Source of the DNA: Arsenophonus endosymbiont of Aleurodicus floccissimus
GTDB lineage: Bacteria > Pseudomonadota > Gammaproteobacteria > Enterobacterales > Enterobacteriaceae
Assembly: GCF_900343025.1 (NCBI RefSeq)
Contig: NZ_OUND01000002.1
Coordinates: forward strand, 372,001-436,000
Reading direction: 5' to 3'
DNA length: 64,000 nucleotides
Part shown: one piece after another, positions 33,693 to 46,124 of the stretch
Layout of the letters: each line of letters starts with the position of its first letter
Numbering within the stretch: position 1 is the stretch's first letter
The notes under the pieces: generated by a model
The model's database searches: none
What the model was told of the DNA's origin: nothing
Seen by the model: only the letters and a program-made list of their open reading frames with translations
Made by a program: the position numbers and the translations under genes

Positions 33693-35575
33693 ATGAATAA
33701 AATGGCTTTATCATTGTGTATGTTAAGTTTTTTTGTTCTACGAAAGTGATTACCCATCAACAATTAGCTGATCTATGGCAATCAACAAAGGAAGAAGCTA
33801 AACAACTAGTTAGTCACATGAGTTTTGAAGAAAAGCTGGGGCAAATGTTAATGTTGGGGTTTCGTCATTGGGGGGATTGACGCAAAAAAAAATGCTATGG
33901 CGATGACCAACTCTAACCCAGCAATCGCCAATATTATTCACCATTATCATTTAGGTTCAGTGATCTTATTTAGAGACAATTTAATTGATTCGCCACAAAC
34001 CGTAAACTTGATTAATGCGCTGCAACAGACTCGCAGCAACTTACCATTATTTATTAGCGTTGACCAGGAAGGTGGCTATATCACGCGATTACGAGATGGT
34101 ACTGAGATGCCGGGTAATATGGAATTAGGCGCAACGCGTTCTAAACAGCTGAGTGAATTGGTTGGTATGATCCATGGTTATGAACTGACTCATTTAGGCT
34201 TTAATTTTAATTTTGCGCCAGTGGTTGATATCAATAATAACCAAGCTAATCCTATGATTGGTGTACGTTCTTATTCAGACAGGCTACAGCTAGTGGCTGA
34301 AATGGCCAACAGTTATATTCAAGTAATTCATCGATATAGTGTTTTAAAGGCAATTAAACATTTTCCCGGTCATGGAAACGTGACTGCTGATAGCCATTTA
34401 TCCTTGTTAACAATTAACATTAATCAGCATAACATTAATCAGCAAAAATGGCATAAATTTGAGTTACTCCCATTTATGCATACCATGAGAAATGCAGATG
34501 CAATCATCACAGCTCATATCGTGATGCCTGCATTAGATAATATAAACTGACTACCATAGATAATCGACTAACTGGTGTGGTGCCGGTAACACCTTCTAAG
34601 CCAATTTTGACTGGGTTATTACGTAATAGCCTTAATTTTTGAGGTTTAGTGATCATCGATGCGATGGATATGAGGGTTATTGCCAATAACTTTGAAAATC
34701 GCTGGGCAATTAAACAAGCAATATTGGCCGGCAATGACATTATTTTAATGCCATTAAAAATTAGGGATATTGAGGATGTTACTAAACTAGAACAACTCTA
34801 TCACTATCTAAAAACTGAAGCGGAAAACGATGCTGAATTAAAGCGTCGGATTGATGAATCAGCTTATCTGGTCGTACTTAGCAAATTAAAAAATAGAATT
34901 TCAGCAGAAGATAAGTCTGCCCAGCAAGCGCAACAAGTTGTTGCAGTAAAAATAGATAAAGATATTGAGAATATGGTGGCTGACAATGCGATCACATTAA
35001 TAAAAAACAGTAACCTACTGCCATTTCCATTAAAAAATGATAATAAAATTGTTATTTTTTTAGATGAAAAAGCCCGTAATCAATTAATTAAAAAACATCT
35101 ACAGGCAATAGCGAATGAGTTAAATATTGTTATTACTACTCAAGATGATGTCGTTACAATGATGGCGGATGATAGATCGGAAAATCAATTAGCCGCAGAA
35201 ATTCAACATACAGATCTTATTATTTTAGCCACCTATAATCTAAAGAAAGCGCCCGTTAATACTCAGCGGATACTCAATGTTGCCAATCGTAATGCTATCC
35301 CAGTGGCGGTCATATCGACCAATAATCCTTACGATATTGCTTATCTGCAAGGCGTGAAAGCCAATATTGCCATTTATGGTATTACCCGTTTTGATGCGAC
35401 TGATAATAATAGAAATAATTTAGAAGCTAACATTGGTAGCGGACTAAGAACCCTATTTCTCACCCCCGATAAGCGCTTAATGAATTTACCGACAGGTAAA
35501 TTTCCGGTTGATATCAAAACACCCGATTTAGAACGCATTCTCTATCCTTATGGATATGGTTTGGGTTATAAATGA
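33693..35575 (+). pseudogene. Glycoside hydrolase family 3 (beta-N-acetylhexosaminidase-like), degraded
   Basis: GH3 enzymes of this type hydrolyse beta-linked GlcNAc from peptidoglycan or chitin fragments. Pieces: the signal-like start KMALSLCMLSFFVL, then SFEEKLGQMLMLGFRHWGG, GSVILFRDNLIDSPQTVNLI, FISVDQEGGYITRLRDGTEM and KAIKHFPGHGNVTADSHLSL, the last being the GH3 KHFPGHG motif with its His/Asp pair. After a shift near 34555, VIIDAMDMRVIANNF carries the nucleophile Asp, and an open C-terminal domain of about 300 residues ends at 35575. Total length is about 620 residues, longer than cytosolic NagZ (about 340), so it is a two-domain secreted or periplasmic form. Shifts lie near 33740, 33880 and 34555, with a stop near 34642. 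Confidence 0.88.
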
Positions 35576-35770
35576 AATTATTAGTTAATATATTTTATAG
35601 AATTGTTCAATATTGAGCTAACTTATTGTTTTTTATATTTTTTATAAAACATGACTATTATCTCAAAAATAAAAATTTTTTGAGTAAAGTATATCTGTAT
35701 AATAGTGAAGTATTTTTTTATTTTTATCAAAATTATATGTTTTTTTGTAACAACATTTATCGTACAAATG

Positions 35771-35799
35771 TTCTTGTTTGAATGTAAAAGATTTATAAT
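35771..35799 (+). promoter_or_regulatory. Sigma-70 promoter of the O-antigen operon
   Basis: TTCTTG (35771-35776) and a perfect TATAAT (35794-35799) are separated by 17 bases and lie about 25 bases before the JUMPstart element. Good elements and position make it the likely main promoter of the polysaccharide cluster. Confidence 0.65.
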
Positions 35800-35824
35800 C
35801 CGCGCAAATTTTATCATTCTTAGT

Positions 35825-35863
35825 TAGTGTAGAGGTAGCTATTAAGCCTGGGGCGGTAGCGTG
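35825..35863 (+). promoter_or_regulatory. JUMPstart with ops element (RfaH recruitment site)
   Basis: GGTAGCTATTAAGCC (35834-35848) followed by GGGGCGGTAGCGTG (35850-35863) matches the JUMPstart sequence, and GGCGGTAGCGTG is the ops element at which RNA polymerase pauses and RfaH loads. RfaH suppresses premature termination in long polysaccharide operons. The element lies about 600 bases before wbpA, in the untranslated leader, as in other enterobacterial O-antigen clusters. Confidence 0.9.
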
Positions 35864-36463
35864 TCTTTTTGATATCGTTATTAATACCCTATTTTAATAG
35901 TCACGTTAGTTGTAGTTGTTTTGTATTTATAATGTTATTTATTTTAGATAATTTTTCATAAATAATCACTTGTATTATTTATGAAAAGTAAATTTTTTAA
36001 TAAGTAATTATTTTTATACAGAATCTTAGTAATTTTGAATTATTATTTATTCGATAAGAGTTTGCTGATTATAGTTCAGTTATTGACTATTTTGAAGTGC
36101 CAATAAAAAAATGATAACCGATATGAAAGCCAACTATATTATTCAATAAAAAATACTTAATTTCTAATTATGCAAAATAATTTCTCTATTGAATGAGTGT
36201 AAATATGTTTGCGTTCTTGTGGCTATGGATATTGCTTTTTTATGTGTTTTAATTTTGCTAATGGGCATATTTATTGATGCTTAGTGATATTCAATTGGAA
36301 TCATCTGCTGATGTTTAAGCGCATTAGTATGATTAATTACATTGATGTATCGTCGCTAAAAAACATTTATTAAATAACTGTTAAAACTATGAACAAATGT
36401 TTGTAGTTTATATATAAATATTGTTTAAGATTTTACTTATAAATAAAAGTTTTAGGATTAGAC
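35864..36463. other. Leader region without recognisable gene
   Basis: About 600 AT-rich bases between the ops element and wbpA. No ORF is convincing; it may be a long 5-prime leader or residue of a deleted first gene of the cluster. No clear terminator was seen. Confidence 0.5.
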
Positions 36464-37774
36464 ATGTCAACAGTTAGTAATTTAGAAAAAAAAATTGATA
36501 ATTTATCCGCCATTATTGCCATTGTAGGCCTTGGCTATGTTGGTTTACCTTTAATTCTTAGATACAATGAAATTGGTTATAAAGTAATCGGGTTCGATAT
36601 TGATAATACTAAAGTAACTCAACTAAATAACGGTGAAAGTTATATCGAACATATTTCTTCAGAAAGAATTCATTCTGCTAAACAACATAACTTTAAAGCT
36701 ACAACGGATTTTTCTTATATTACTGAATGTGACGTTATTATTCTTTGTGTCCCTACCCCTTTAAATAAATATCGAGAACCTGACATTAGCTTTATTGTTA
36801 ATACAATGGAGAAAATTCAACCTTTTTTACGTAAAGGACAATTATTATCTTTGGAAAGTACAACTTATCCTGGTACAACTGAAGAAGAATTATTACCCAG
36901 AATTGAAGAAAAAGGTTTTAAAGTTGGAAAAGATATATTTCTTGTCTATTCTCCTGAACGTGAAGATCCGGGTAATCCTAATTTTGAAACCAGAACTATC
37001 CCTAAAGTAATTGGTGGATGTACTGAAGCATGTCTGAAAATTGGTCAATCAATTTACAGTCAAGCAATAGATAAGGTAGTACCAGTGAGCTCAATGAAAG
37101 CTGCTGAAATGACTAAGTTATTGGAAAATATTCATCGTGCCGTTAATATTGGTTTGGTTAATGAAATGAAAATCGTCGCAGATAAAATGGATATTGATAT
37201 TTTTGAAGTTATCCAAGCCGCAGCAACAAAACCATTTGGATTTACACCCTATTATCCAGGGCCTGGATTAGGTGGACATTGTATTCCTATCGACCCATTC
37301 TATTTAACCTGGAAAGCACGAGAATATGGTGTTAATACTCGATTCATAGAATTATCGGGTGAAATTAACCGAGCTATGCCTGAATATGTTTTGAATAAAT
37401 TGATTGATGGCCTAAATAAACAAGGTAAGGCATTAAAAGGTAGTAGAATATTATTATTAGGTATTGCTTATAAGAAAAATGTTGATGACATGAGAGAGTC
37501 CCCAGCAGTGGAATTAATGGAACTTATTCAACAAAAAAGTGCTATCGTTTTTTATAGTGATCCTCATGTGCCAAAATTTCCTCATATGCGCGAGCATCAT
37601 TTCGATTTATCCAGTGAAGACCTTACAGCAGAAAGTATCAATTCATTTGATGCTCTTGTCTTAACAACTGATCATGATAAATTTGACTATCCACTTATTA
37701 AAATTCATGCAAAGTTACTCATTGATACTCGTGGAATTTATCGCGAACCCGCAAAAAATATAGTTAAAGCGTAA
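36464..37774 (+). CDS. wbpA: UDP-N-acetylglucosamine 6-dehydrogenase (WbpA type)
   Basis: Oxidises UDP-GlcNAc to UDP-GlcNAcA using two NAD, the first step to diacetamido uronic acids of O-antigens. 436 residues, uninterrupted. The N-terminal Rossmann motif is [20 protein letters not shown] (residues about 21-40). Next are [33 protein letters not shown], and the catalytic Cys in [20 protein letters not shown] (about residue 270). The C-terminal UDP-sugar domain has [20 protein letters not shown]. Length and motifs match WbpA/TviB-type enzymes; order with wbpB, wbpD and wbpE supports WbpA. It is the first gene after the JUMPstart leader and one of only three intact genes of the cluster. Confidence 0.9.
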   Translation: MSTVSNLEKKIDNLSAIIAIVGLGYVGLPLILRYNEIGYKVIGFDIDNTKVTQLNNGESYIEHISSERIHSAKQHNFKATTDFSYITECDVIILCVPTPLNKYREPDISFIVNTMEKIQPFLRKGQLLSLESTTYPGTTEEELLPRIEEKGFKVGKDIFLVYSPEREDPGNPNFETRTIPKVIGGCTEACLKIGQSIYSQAIDKVVPVSSMKAAEMTKLLENIHRAVNIGLVNEMKIVADKMDIDIFEVIQAAATKPFGFTPYYPGPGLGGHCIPIDPFYLTWKAREYGVNTRFIELSGEINRAMPEYVLNKLIDGLNKQGKALKGSRILLLGIAYKKNVDDMRESPAVELMELIQQKSAIVFYSDPHVPKFPHMREHHFDLSSEDLTAESINSFDALVLTTDHDKFDYPLIKIHAKLLIDTRGIYREPAKNIVKA

Positions 37775-37794
37775 TATCACTATGTTAATTTTAA

Positions 37795-38755
<961 letters not shown>

Positions 38756-38773
38756 ATCATTATGGTAAATATC

Positions 38774-39355
38774 ATGAGCTATTATCAGCCATCCCGGCGC
38801 TATTATTGATGAAGGAGCGCAAATAGGCAATGGAACTTGAGTATGGTATTTTGTGCATGTTTGTGGTGGGGCGGTTATAGGAGAAAATGTTTCATTAGGG
38901 CAAAATGTTTTTGTTGGTAATAAAGTTATCATTGGGAAATTATTGTAAAATTCAAAATAATGTATCTGTTTATGATAATGTCATCCTTGAAGAAGGCGTA
39001 TTTTGTGGGCCTAGCATGGTGTTTACTAATGTCTATAATCCTCGCTCGCTGATTGAGCGTAAAGATCAATATCAGAATACACTCATTAAAAAAGGCGCCT
39101 ACCTTAGGGGCTAATTGCACTATTGTTTGTGGGATAACCATTGGAAAATTTGCATTTATTGGTGCAGGAGCAGTAGTGAATAAAGATGTGTCTGACTATG
39201 CGTTAATGGTTGGTGTACCAGCTAAGTAGATTGGTTGGATGAGTGAATTTGGCGAGCAATTGGAACTGCCATTGAGTGGAGATGCGGAAACAATTTGTCC
39301 CCATACTGGCAATAAATATCGCTTAAGAGACAATAAAGTTGAGCGTGTGACATAA
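38774..39355 (+). pseudogene. wbpD: UDP-3-amino-GlcNAcA N-acetyltransferase (WbpD, hexapeptide repeat), degraded
   Basis: WbpD acetylates the 3-amino group made by WbpE. The left-handed beta-helix pattern is plain: GAIIDEGAQIGNGT, then [38 protein letters not shown] and [20 protein letters not shown], with [17 protein letters not shown] near the end. It closes with ETICPHTGNKYRL. Shifts lie near 38795, 38935 and 39110, and TAG replaces a codon near 39226 in the GVPAK-IGWM stretch. Length would be about 193 residues. Confidence 0.9.
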
Positions 39356-39390
39356 ACCAGATAGTAAAGATTAAAAGCGATAATAGAAAA

Positions 39391-40482
39391 ATGATGCAAT
39401 TTATTGACTTGAACACCCAACAAGCGCGTATTAAAAATAAAATCAATCTGGCTATTCAAAGCATATTATATCATGGTAAATATATTCTTGGGCCAGAAGT
39501 TACTGAATTAGAGGAAAAACTTGCAGACTATGTTGGCTCCAAATATTGCATCTGTGTGGCCAATGGTACTGATGCGTTACAGATTGCTCAAATGACTTTT
39601 GGTATTGGCCCTGGTGATGAAGTAATTACTCCAGGATTTACATATATAGCAACCGCTGAAACAGTGGCACTGTTAGGCGCTAGACCAGTATATGTTGATG
39701 TATGCCCAAAAACTTATAATTTAGATCCGCAAAAACTTGAAGCCGCTATCACGGCAAGAACAAAAGCGATTATTCCGGTATCGCTTTATGGTCAATGTGC
39801 AGATTTTGATGCGATTAACACGATTGTCAGCAAATATAATATTCTTGTTATCGAAGATGCCGCGCAAAGTTTTGGCGCGACCTATAAAGGCAACTATTCA
39901 TGTAATTTAACGACAATTGCTTGTACCAGCTTTTTCCCAAGTAAACCGCTTGGTTGCTATGGTGATGGTGGCGTAATTTTTACTAATGATGAACAATTAG
40001 CATTAGTAATAAGACAGATTGCGCGACATGGTCAGGATCGCCGTTATCATCATATCCGAGTTGGTGTTAATAGTTGTTTGGATACTTTGCAAGCGGCGAT
40101 ATTATTAGCAAAGTTAGAAATTTTTGCCGAAGAAATACAACTGCGCCAGCAAGTCGCTAAACGTTATGATTTTATGTTAAATCAAGCAGGTATAACAACA
40201 ACTCCGTATATTGAAACATATAATACCAGCGCTTATGCACAATATACTATTCAAGCGGAAAATCGCGAGTTAGTACAAACTCAATTAAAAACAGCAGGCA
40301 TACCTACAGCAGTTGATTATCCCATCCCTTTAAATAAACAACCTGCTGTTGCAGATAATTCAGTAGAATTATCTGTTGGTGATGGGATAGCAGAAAAAGT
40401 AATCAGCTTACCAATGCATCCATATTTGACAGAAAGTACACAGGATAAAATAATTCAGGTGTTAAAATGGCTCTTTTTGTGA
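39391..40482 (+). CDS. wbpE: UDP-sugar 3-aminotransferase (WbpE, DegT/DnrJ/EryC1 family)
   Basis: PLP enzyme that aminates C3 of the 3-keto UDP-GlcNAcA using glutamate. 363 residues, uninterrupted, normal length. Motifs: IDLNTQQARIKNKINLAIQS (N-terminus), VANGTDALQIAQMTFGIGPG, VIEDAAQSFGATYKG with the PLP-contact Asp and Gln, and the Schiff-base Lys in TSFFPSKPLGCYGDGGVIF (about residue 184). RHGQDRRYHHIRVGVNSCLD follows. The downstream flippase ATG (40467) lies inside the last codons, so the genes overlap by 16 bases. Its survival while wbpB and wbpD are broken is odd. Confidence 0.9.
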   Translation: MMQFIDLNTQQARIKNKINLAIQSILYHGKYILGPEVTELEEKLADYVGSKYCICVANGTDALQIAQMTFGIGPGDEVITPGFTYIATAETVALLGARPVYVDVCPKTYNLDPQKLEAAITARTKAIIPVSLYGQCADFDAINTIVSKYNILVIEDAAQSFGATYKGNYSCNLTTIACTSFFPSKPLGCYGDGGVIFTNDEQLALVIRQIARHGQDRRYHHIRVGVNSCLDTLQAAILLAKLEIFAEEIQLRQQVAKRYDFMLNQAGITTTPYIETYNTSAYAQYTIQAENRELVQTQLKTAGIPTAVDYPIPLNKQPAVADNSVELSVGDGIAEKVISLPMHPYLTESTQDKIIQVLKWLFL

Positions 40483-41656
40483 TCAAAAAAATAGTGCCAT
40501 AAACTGAATTTGCTCGTAATGTAGTAACTTTAATGACAGGTACAACTATTGCACAGGTAATAGCAATAGCAATAAGCCCTTTGCTAACAAGAATTTATAC
40601 CCCAAAAAGACTTTGGTGTATTGGCACTTTTTATTTCAATAATAGCTATTTTAGGGGGTATTGCTAATGCCAGATATGAACTGGCAATCATGTTACCTGA
40701 AAAAGATGAAGATGCGATAAATATATTTGCCTTAGGTTTTATTATCAACTGTATGCTATCGTTATTTTTTATGTTGCTTGCAATTGGGTTTAATGATTAT
40801 TTCACTAAATTGATAGATAATTAAGTGATAGGTTTCTGGTTATATTTTTTGCCGTTATCTGTATTTTTCATAGGACTATTTAATTTATTAAATTATTTTA
40901 ATAATTGAAGAAAAAACTATAAAGACTTAAAAAATGCGGTTGTTATTAAATCTATATTCTTAGCTGTAATACAATTGAGTATTGGATTAGTAAAAACAGA
41001 CGCTAGTGGATTAATTTCGGGTCAGATAATTTCAATTTTTTTTGCCAAAGCGTTATAGAACATTTCTAAAATATTCAGTTTTAGCGATTCTATTTAATAA
41101 CTTATCTCAGCATTTAATTAGTATTTTAATTTCGTCTTTATTTAATATAATTACTTTAGGTTTTTATTCTCTTATGCAACGTTTACTTGGAATGCCTTCA
41201 ACATTAATTGGTAGTTCGATAGGGCAGGTTTTTTTAACAAGCGAGTCAAGAAAAAAACAGCTTTAGCAATAAAATTATTTAATAGTGCAGTTAATAAATT
41301 GCTAATTATAGGAATTCCACTATTTTTTTTATTTATCTGACAGTAGAGACATTATTTATTTTTGTATTTGGTGGAGAGTGGCTGGATATTATGCAAAATT
41401 GATTTGTCCTTTATTTTTTATAAGATTTGTTGTATCGACGGTGAGTAAAATTGATACTGAAATGGAAAAAAAGAATATATATTTGTTATTTAATATTGTA
41501 TTGTTAATAACAAGTTTGGCTATTATTTATATTTTATATGGTTTTTTACTAAGATATATGGCTAAGGGAAAAGTTGAAAGCTTTACGTTAATTATTTTTT
41601 TAGCTTATCCTCTTTATTTTTTATATTCTGTGCTTTTTTATTCCAGTAAGTCTTGA
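40467..41656 (+). pseudogene. wzx: O-antigen flippase (Wzx, polysaccharide biosynthesis protein family), degraded
   Basis: Wzx moves lipid-linked repeat units across the inner membrane with 12-14 helices. From the ATG at 40467 it reads ALFVIKKIVP, a stop, then TEFARNVVTLMTGTTIAQVI and AISPLLTRIYTPK, the usual family start. GVLALFISIIAILGGIANAR follows in another frame after a shift near 40613. Later helical pieces include LFNIITLGFYSLMQRLLGMP (the family motif GxYsLxxR) and a final hydrophobic stretch ending at 41656. Stops or shifts occur at about 40503, 40613, 40824, 40908, 41060, 41265 and 41340. Confidence 0.85.
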
Positions 41657-41685
41657 ATGTAGATAATTTCTTATTCTAGGTTTTA

Positions 41686-42513
41686 ATGTTAACAAAAAGC
41701 GTTATTGTTGAACAATTGTATAATTTAGGAATTGGTAAAAATGATGTTATGCTAATTAGAGCTGATTTGGGAAATATTGGGTGCATTGAAGGTGGAGCGT
41801 CTGGTTTTATTGATGCACTATTAGATACAGTTGGTGAAGATAGAACTATCATTTCTTTAGCTTTCACTAAAGGCAGTTCATTTATCAAAAAACCGAAAAT
41901 TGAAAATGCATCTGAAATATCAAAAAAAAGCTATGCTGGAGCCTTACCTAATGCAATGTTATGACACCCTAATGCATTAAGAATTAAGCATCCAATCTGT
42001 TCTTATGTTGCTATAGGCAAATACGTCAGTTATTTAACAGCCGATCATAATGAGAATTCTTCAGTATATGAACCCATTAGAAAATTAATCGATTTAGAAA
42101 GAAAATGTGTACTTATAGGATGCGTTAAAAGTAGTCCAGGTTTTACTATGACACATTTAGCAGAAGCAGACTTAGGGTTACTTAAACTAAATATTTTTCC
42201 TAGCTTAAATATGGTTTATTATAAATCTGCTATTGAAGAATATAAAATTTTTAGAAGGAAAGATCTTGGGCTTTGTTCCAATTCTTACTATAAATTCTAT
42301 TCTCACTACGTCAATGAAGGAATCCTTCAGACGGGCAGGATAGGTAAAGCCTATTCATTAGCATTGGATCATAAATTTAATATTTGTGATTCCCCTGATT
42401 GTTTTGTTTGTAATGTCAGGAGATGGGATCGGTTGCATAAAATCCCCCTTTTTGTAGTAAGAAAAATTATTAAAAAACTGTTCCTAAAGTTTAAATTTGC
42501 TTCAAAAAGTTAA
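41686..42513 (+). pseudogene. AAC(3)-like N-acetyltransferase, copy 1, single in-frame stop
   Basis: The family acetylates amino sugars with acetyl-CoA; in polysaccharide clusters it is thought to modify an amino-sugar residue, not antibiotics. The sequence reads KNDVMLIRADLGNIGCIEGG, DRTIISLAFTKGSSFIKKPK, HPNALRIKHPICSYVAIGKY and LIGCVKSSPGFTMTHLAEAD, and ends with CDSPDCFVCNVRRWDRLHKI. The only lesion is TGA at 41962-41964, where copy 2 has AGA (Arg). Length is 275 codons, normal. It is followed by a deacetylase-like gene, as is copy 2 (45212). Confidence 0.8.
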
Positions 42514-42640
42514 TATTTATATCATAAAAAATTTTGCGAAAAATGAGAGAAAGATGTGTAATGGTTTAATCGAACTATTATAGGTATCCTTGCTTATTAA
42601 ATAACAATTCTATGTGATTCAAATTTGGGAAGGATAAAAT

Positions 42641-43995
42641 ATGACAAACTTTACTTTAAATGCACTCGATTGGCTTTGTCTTATTTTACAGGAGCGATTT
42701 GGGCATAAATTTATATTGTCTTATCAAAATCAAGCATTAAAACTCAGTTTAGCCGGACAAACACAGAATTATATTTTATTCTCGAAATTAATAGCGTCTT
42801 TTTTTCAATCCCGTTCTGATATTCCTTGTTGTTTATGGGATGCTAAGAGAGAAGGCTGGACCAATGTACTAGGCCTGCGGATTTCCGCACTTGGTGTCAG
42901 TGGTTTACAGAATCCATTAATTAGAGATCATTCAGGTAATATTGAAATCCATTATGATATCCTAGGATTGACTTACTGGATGCTTAATCGTATTGAAGAA
43001 ATTGGCCGAATAGATTTAGACAGACATGGTCGCTTTCCAGCGATAAACTGCCATGCCTATAAAAATAATTATCTTGAAAGACCTATTGTGGATCAATGGC
43101 TATATATTTTAAGTTAGGTAATTAAACGAATCTGGCCACAATTAGAATTAAAAAAACATCAATTTAGTATTAAAATTTCTCATGATGTTGATCGTCCTAG
43201 TCTTTATGCTTTTAAATCTTGAAAAACAATTGGGCGCATAATGGCAGGGCATCTCATTAAGCGACATAATGTTAAAGCATTTTTGGTAATATTCTATATC
43301 AAACTATTTACTTCGATAAATAGAAAGTTACATTTTGCTGATGGTTATAATACATTTGACTGGCTTATGGATGTATCTGAGAAGAATAATCTAAAAATTT
43401 CCTTTTATTTTATTTTTGGCCGTACTGATACAGTATATGATGCAGACTATCAACCTCAACATATGGCTATCCGAAAATTTATGCGGTAAATACATGCAAG
43501 AGGCCATGAAATTGGATTACACCCTAGTTATAATACATACCTCCAACCACAACTGATTGCCCAAGAGTTTAATCGACTTAGAAATATATGTAACAAAGAA
43601 AGTATTCAGCAAATTGAATGGGGCGGACGACTATTTACGTTGGTAACAGCCAACAACATTACAAACCTGGAATAATGCCAAATTAAACTATGATTCCATT
43701 TTGAGCTATGCTGATAGGGCAGGTTTCGGTTGTAGTACATGTTATGAATATCCAGTATTTAATCTAATAACACAACGTATTTTAGATATTCGAATAAGAC
43801 CGTTGATAGTGATGGAATGTAGTGTTATTTCAGCAGAAAATATTGGGCTAAAAGTTGGTAGTTGGTACGGAGGAAACCGATAAAATATTACAGCTAAAAG
43901 AAAATTATAGATCCGTGGGTGGTTGCTTCATTTTACTTTGGTATAATTCTGAGTTTGAATCTGAGTTTAAAAAAGTATGTATCAAACAATTCTAA
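42641..43995 (+). pseudogene. Polysaccharide deacetylase-like protein, copy 1, degraded
   Basis: NodB-fold protein with an added N-terminal domain. The first 158 codons are open (LDWLCLILQERFGHKFILSY, IHYDILGLTYWMLNRIEEIG, RHGRFPAINCHAYKNNYLER). After TAG at 43115-43117 come SIKISHDVDRPS with the metal-binding His-Asp-x-Asp, then YNTFDWLMDVSEKNNLKISF and YFIFGRTD, the HPSYNTY motif and GFGCSTCYEYPVFN. Further lesions are a stop at 43220, a TAA near 43488, a shift near 43630 and another near 43850. Copy 2 (46125) is much better kept. Likely role: removing or handling acetyl groups on O-antigen sugars. Confidence 0.78.
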
Positions 43996-44209
43996 AAGAT
44001 TAATTGGAATAGTGTTAATTTTTTTTAAAAAGACATTCAAGTTTCCTTGATATTAAATAGTATATATTTAAAAATTATACCATTAATATTTTTTTATTAT
44101 CTTTAAAATTAACTTAGACATAAGTTATATGTTATTTTAAATATTTTTATTTTAATTTAAATATATCAATCTTAAAATATTTACTATCCAGATTATTTTT
44201 ACTAATAGT

Positions 44210-45130
44210 ATTAACTTTTACTCTTAATTGTACATATAAGTCGAGTGATTATTTTCTTATGCTAATTACTTAATCATTGGTAACACCATTAAGAAGTATT
44301 TATGGTTTGTCAAGTAAAAACATTAACCCTTTACTATAATAACTTTTTATTTATATATATTTTTTTAAAAAACTAAATTAGTGAATAGGATAAAACCCTG
44401 CATATTAAAAATGGTAACAAAATTGCTGTCATAATGTTTTATTTTATTAGTCACTTGGTGGTATTTTTTATGCTTATAAATATTTTAACTTGGACTTTAT
44501 TAAAGTTTACCAATTTCGAAAATTAAGTAATAAATTAGCAAGCGTTGGTATTATGAGCTATATAAATGGCTGAGTTTATAAAGTATTTATCTTATGTTTA
44601 ATGGCTTATGCATTGCTAAAAAAGAATTTTGCTTTTCTTATTTTCTTCTTTTTGATGACATGTTAACGCCCTCTATGTTTATCCGAAGGGTATTTTTTGT
44701 TCCTGCAAAACTTAGCTATGATTATTTTTATTTTTTTTGCAGAGAATCATTTTATACATTGGAGTAACTCTTTTTTAATCACATTTTATTGAATATTCAT
44801 ATAGCCTGTCACTAGTTGAGCTTATAGGGAATTATGAAGGAAACTGGTTCTCATGTAAATAATGGGTTTATTGCTAGTGGATATGCGCATTTTGGATTAG
44901 TTGGTATTATGATTTATGCTGTTATTTTAGGATTTATTTTAAAAATATTAGATTATGTTACCACCAGAGGGGTTTCAGTTTGGTTTGTACTATGTGTTGT
45001 CGTTGTTCCGCTTAGGGATGCTTTAATTTCATCCGATTTGTTGACAACATTACTAACTCATGGATTATTTGTTGCGCTAATCTTACTTTTTCTATCTATT
45101 GATAGTAATAAAATTTATTATAAAAAATAA
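44210..45130 (+). pseudogene. wzy: O-antigen polymerase (Wzy), degraded
   Basis: Wzy joins repeat units in the periplasm and has about 11 helices and low conservation. The open C-terminal piece (44834-45130) reads NNGFIASGYAHFGLVGIMIY and then three further helices with SSDLLTTLLTHG. The (N)GFIASGYAxFGLxG pattern is typical of oligosaccharide repeat-unit polymerases. Upstream, in shifting frames, are FIKVYQFRKLSNKLASVGIM, VFILCLMAYALLKKNFAFLI and IIFIFFAENHFIHWSNSFLI. The N-terminal third cannot be followed with confidence. Confidence 0.65.
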
Positions 45131-45211
45131 CGTTAGTCGCTTACTTCTATATAATTACAAGAATACATTTAGTTATATTAAAATAAATAAATTTTTTTAT
45201 TTGAGGCCTTA

Positions 45212-46068
45212 GTGCTAACAAAAAATGTTATTATTCGATAATTATATAGTTTAGGAATTTGTAAAAACGATGTTGTACTCATCAGAGCAGATTTAGGCAA
45301 AATTGGTCGTATTGAGTGAGGAGTTTTTGGTTTTGTTGATGCACTATTAGATGTGGTTGGTGAAGGTGGAACTATCATTTCGTTGTGGCGTTCACTAGCT
45401 GGGGTTCATTTATAAAAAAACCAAAAATTGAAGATGCATTTGATATATCAAAAAAAAGCTACGTTAGGGCTTTACTGAATGTAATGTTAAGACACCCAAA
45501 TGCATTAAGAATTAAGCATCCAATGTGTTCCTATATCGCTATAGGTAAATATGCAAGTTATTTTACTGCAGATCATAATGAAAATTCTCCTGCATATGAA
45601 CCCATTAGAAAATTAATCGATTTATATGGGAAATGCGTACTTATAGGCTGTGTGAAAAATAGTCTTGGGTTTACTACAGCTCACCTAGCAGAAGCAGATT
45701 TGGGTTTACTTAAATTAAATATTTTTCCTATTAAATAGGGTTTATTATAAGTTTATTGATGGATAGTATAAAATTTTTAAGAGAAAAGATTTTGGGCTTT
45801 GTTCCGACTCTTACTATAAGTTTTATTCTCATTATGTTAATGAAGGAATTCTTCAGGCAGGTAGAATTGGAAAAGCTTATTCAATAATAGTACCCGCGAA
45901 GGAGTCTTATAGGATTGCAAAAAAATATTAGAATTGGATAGTAAATTTAGTATTTGTGATTCCAAAGATTGTATTAATTGTAATATTAGGCGATGGGATC
46001 AGTTACATAAAATCCCCCTTTTTATAATAAGAAAAATTATCAAAAAATTATTTATTAAATTTTTTTAA
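45212..46068 (+). pseudogene. AAC(3)-like N-acetyltransferase, copy 2, degraded
   Basis: Closely similar to copy 1 at 41686: long identical runs of bases occur, for example around 45595-45620. Begins at GTG 45212 in the place of copy 1 ATG, with TAA at codon 10 and TGA at about 45318. A shift near 45385 precedes FIKKPKIEDAFDISKKSY, HPNALRIKHPMCSYIAIGKY and LIGCVKNSLGFTTAHLAEAD. Stops follow at 45736, and an extra segment near 45885-45930 interrupts the C-terminus, which resumes as CDSKDCINCNIRRWDQLHKI. It is far more decayed than copy 1. Confidence 0.8.
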
Positions 46069-46124
46069 TAAAATAATATTTATAATATACTATTATACTT
46101 AATAGTATTAGGAAAGTTAGATAT

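Noticed and set aside
35623..35817. 64-codon minus-strand frame rich in Ile and Lys
   Set aside because: AT-rich chance frame that overlaps the O-antigen promoter; no homology recognised.
41686..42513. Aminoglycoside resistance gene
   Set aside because: The AAC(3)-like fold is common in O-antigen clusters, where it acts on sugar amines; context and the in-frame stop argue against resistance.
45178..45378. 66-codon minus-strand frame
   Set aside because: Antisense to acetyltransferase copy 2; the equivalent frame at 41676-41888 is antisense to copy 1, explaining their similarity.
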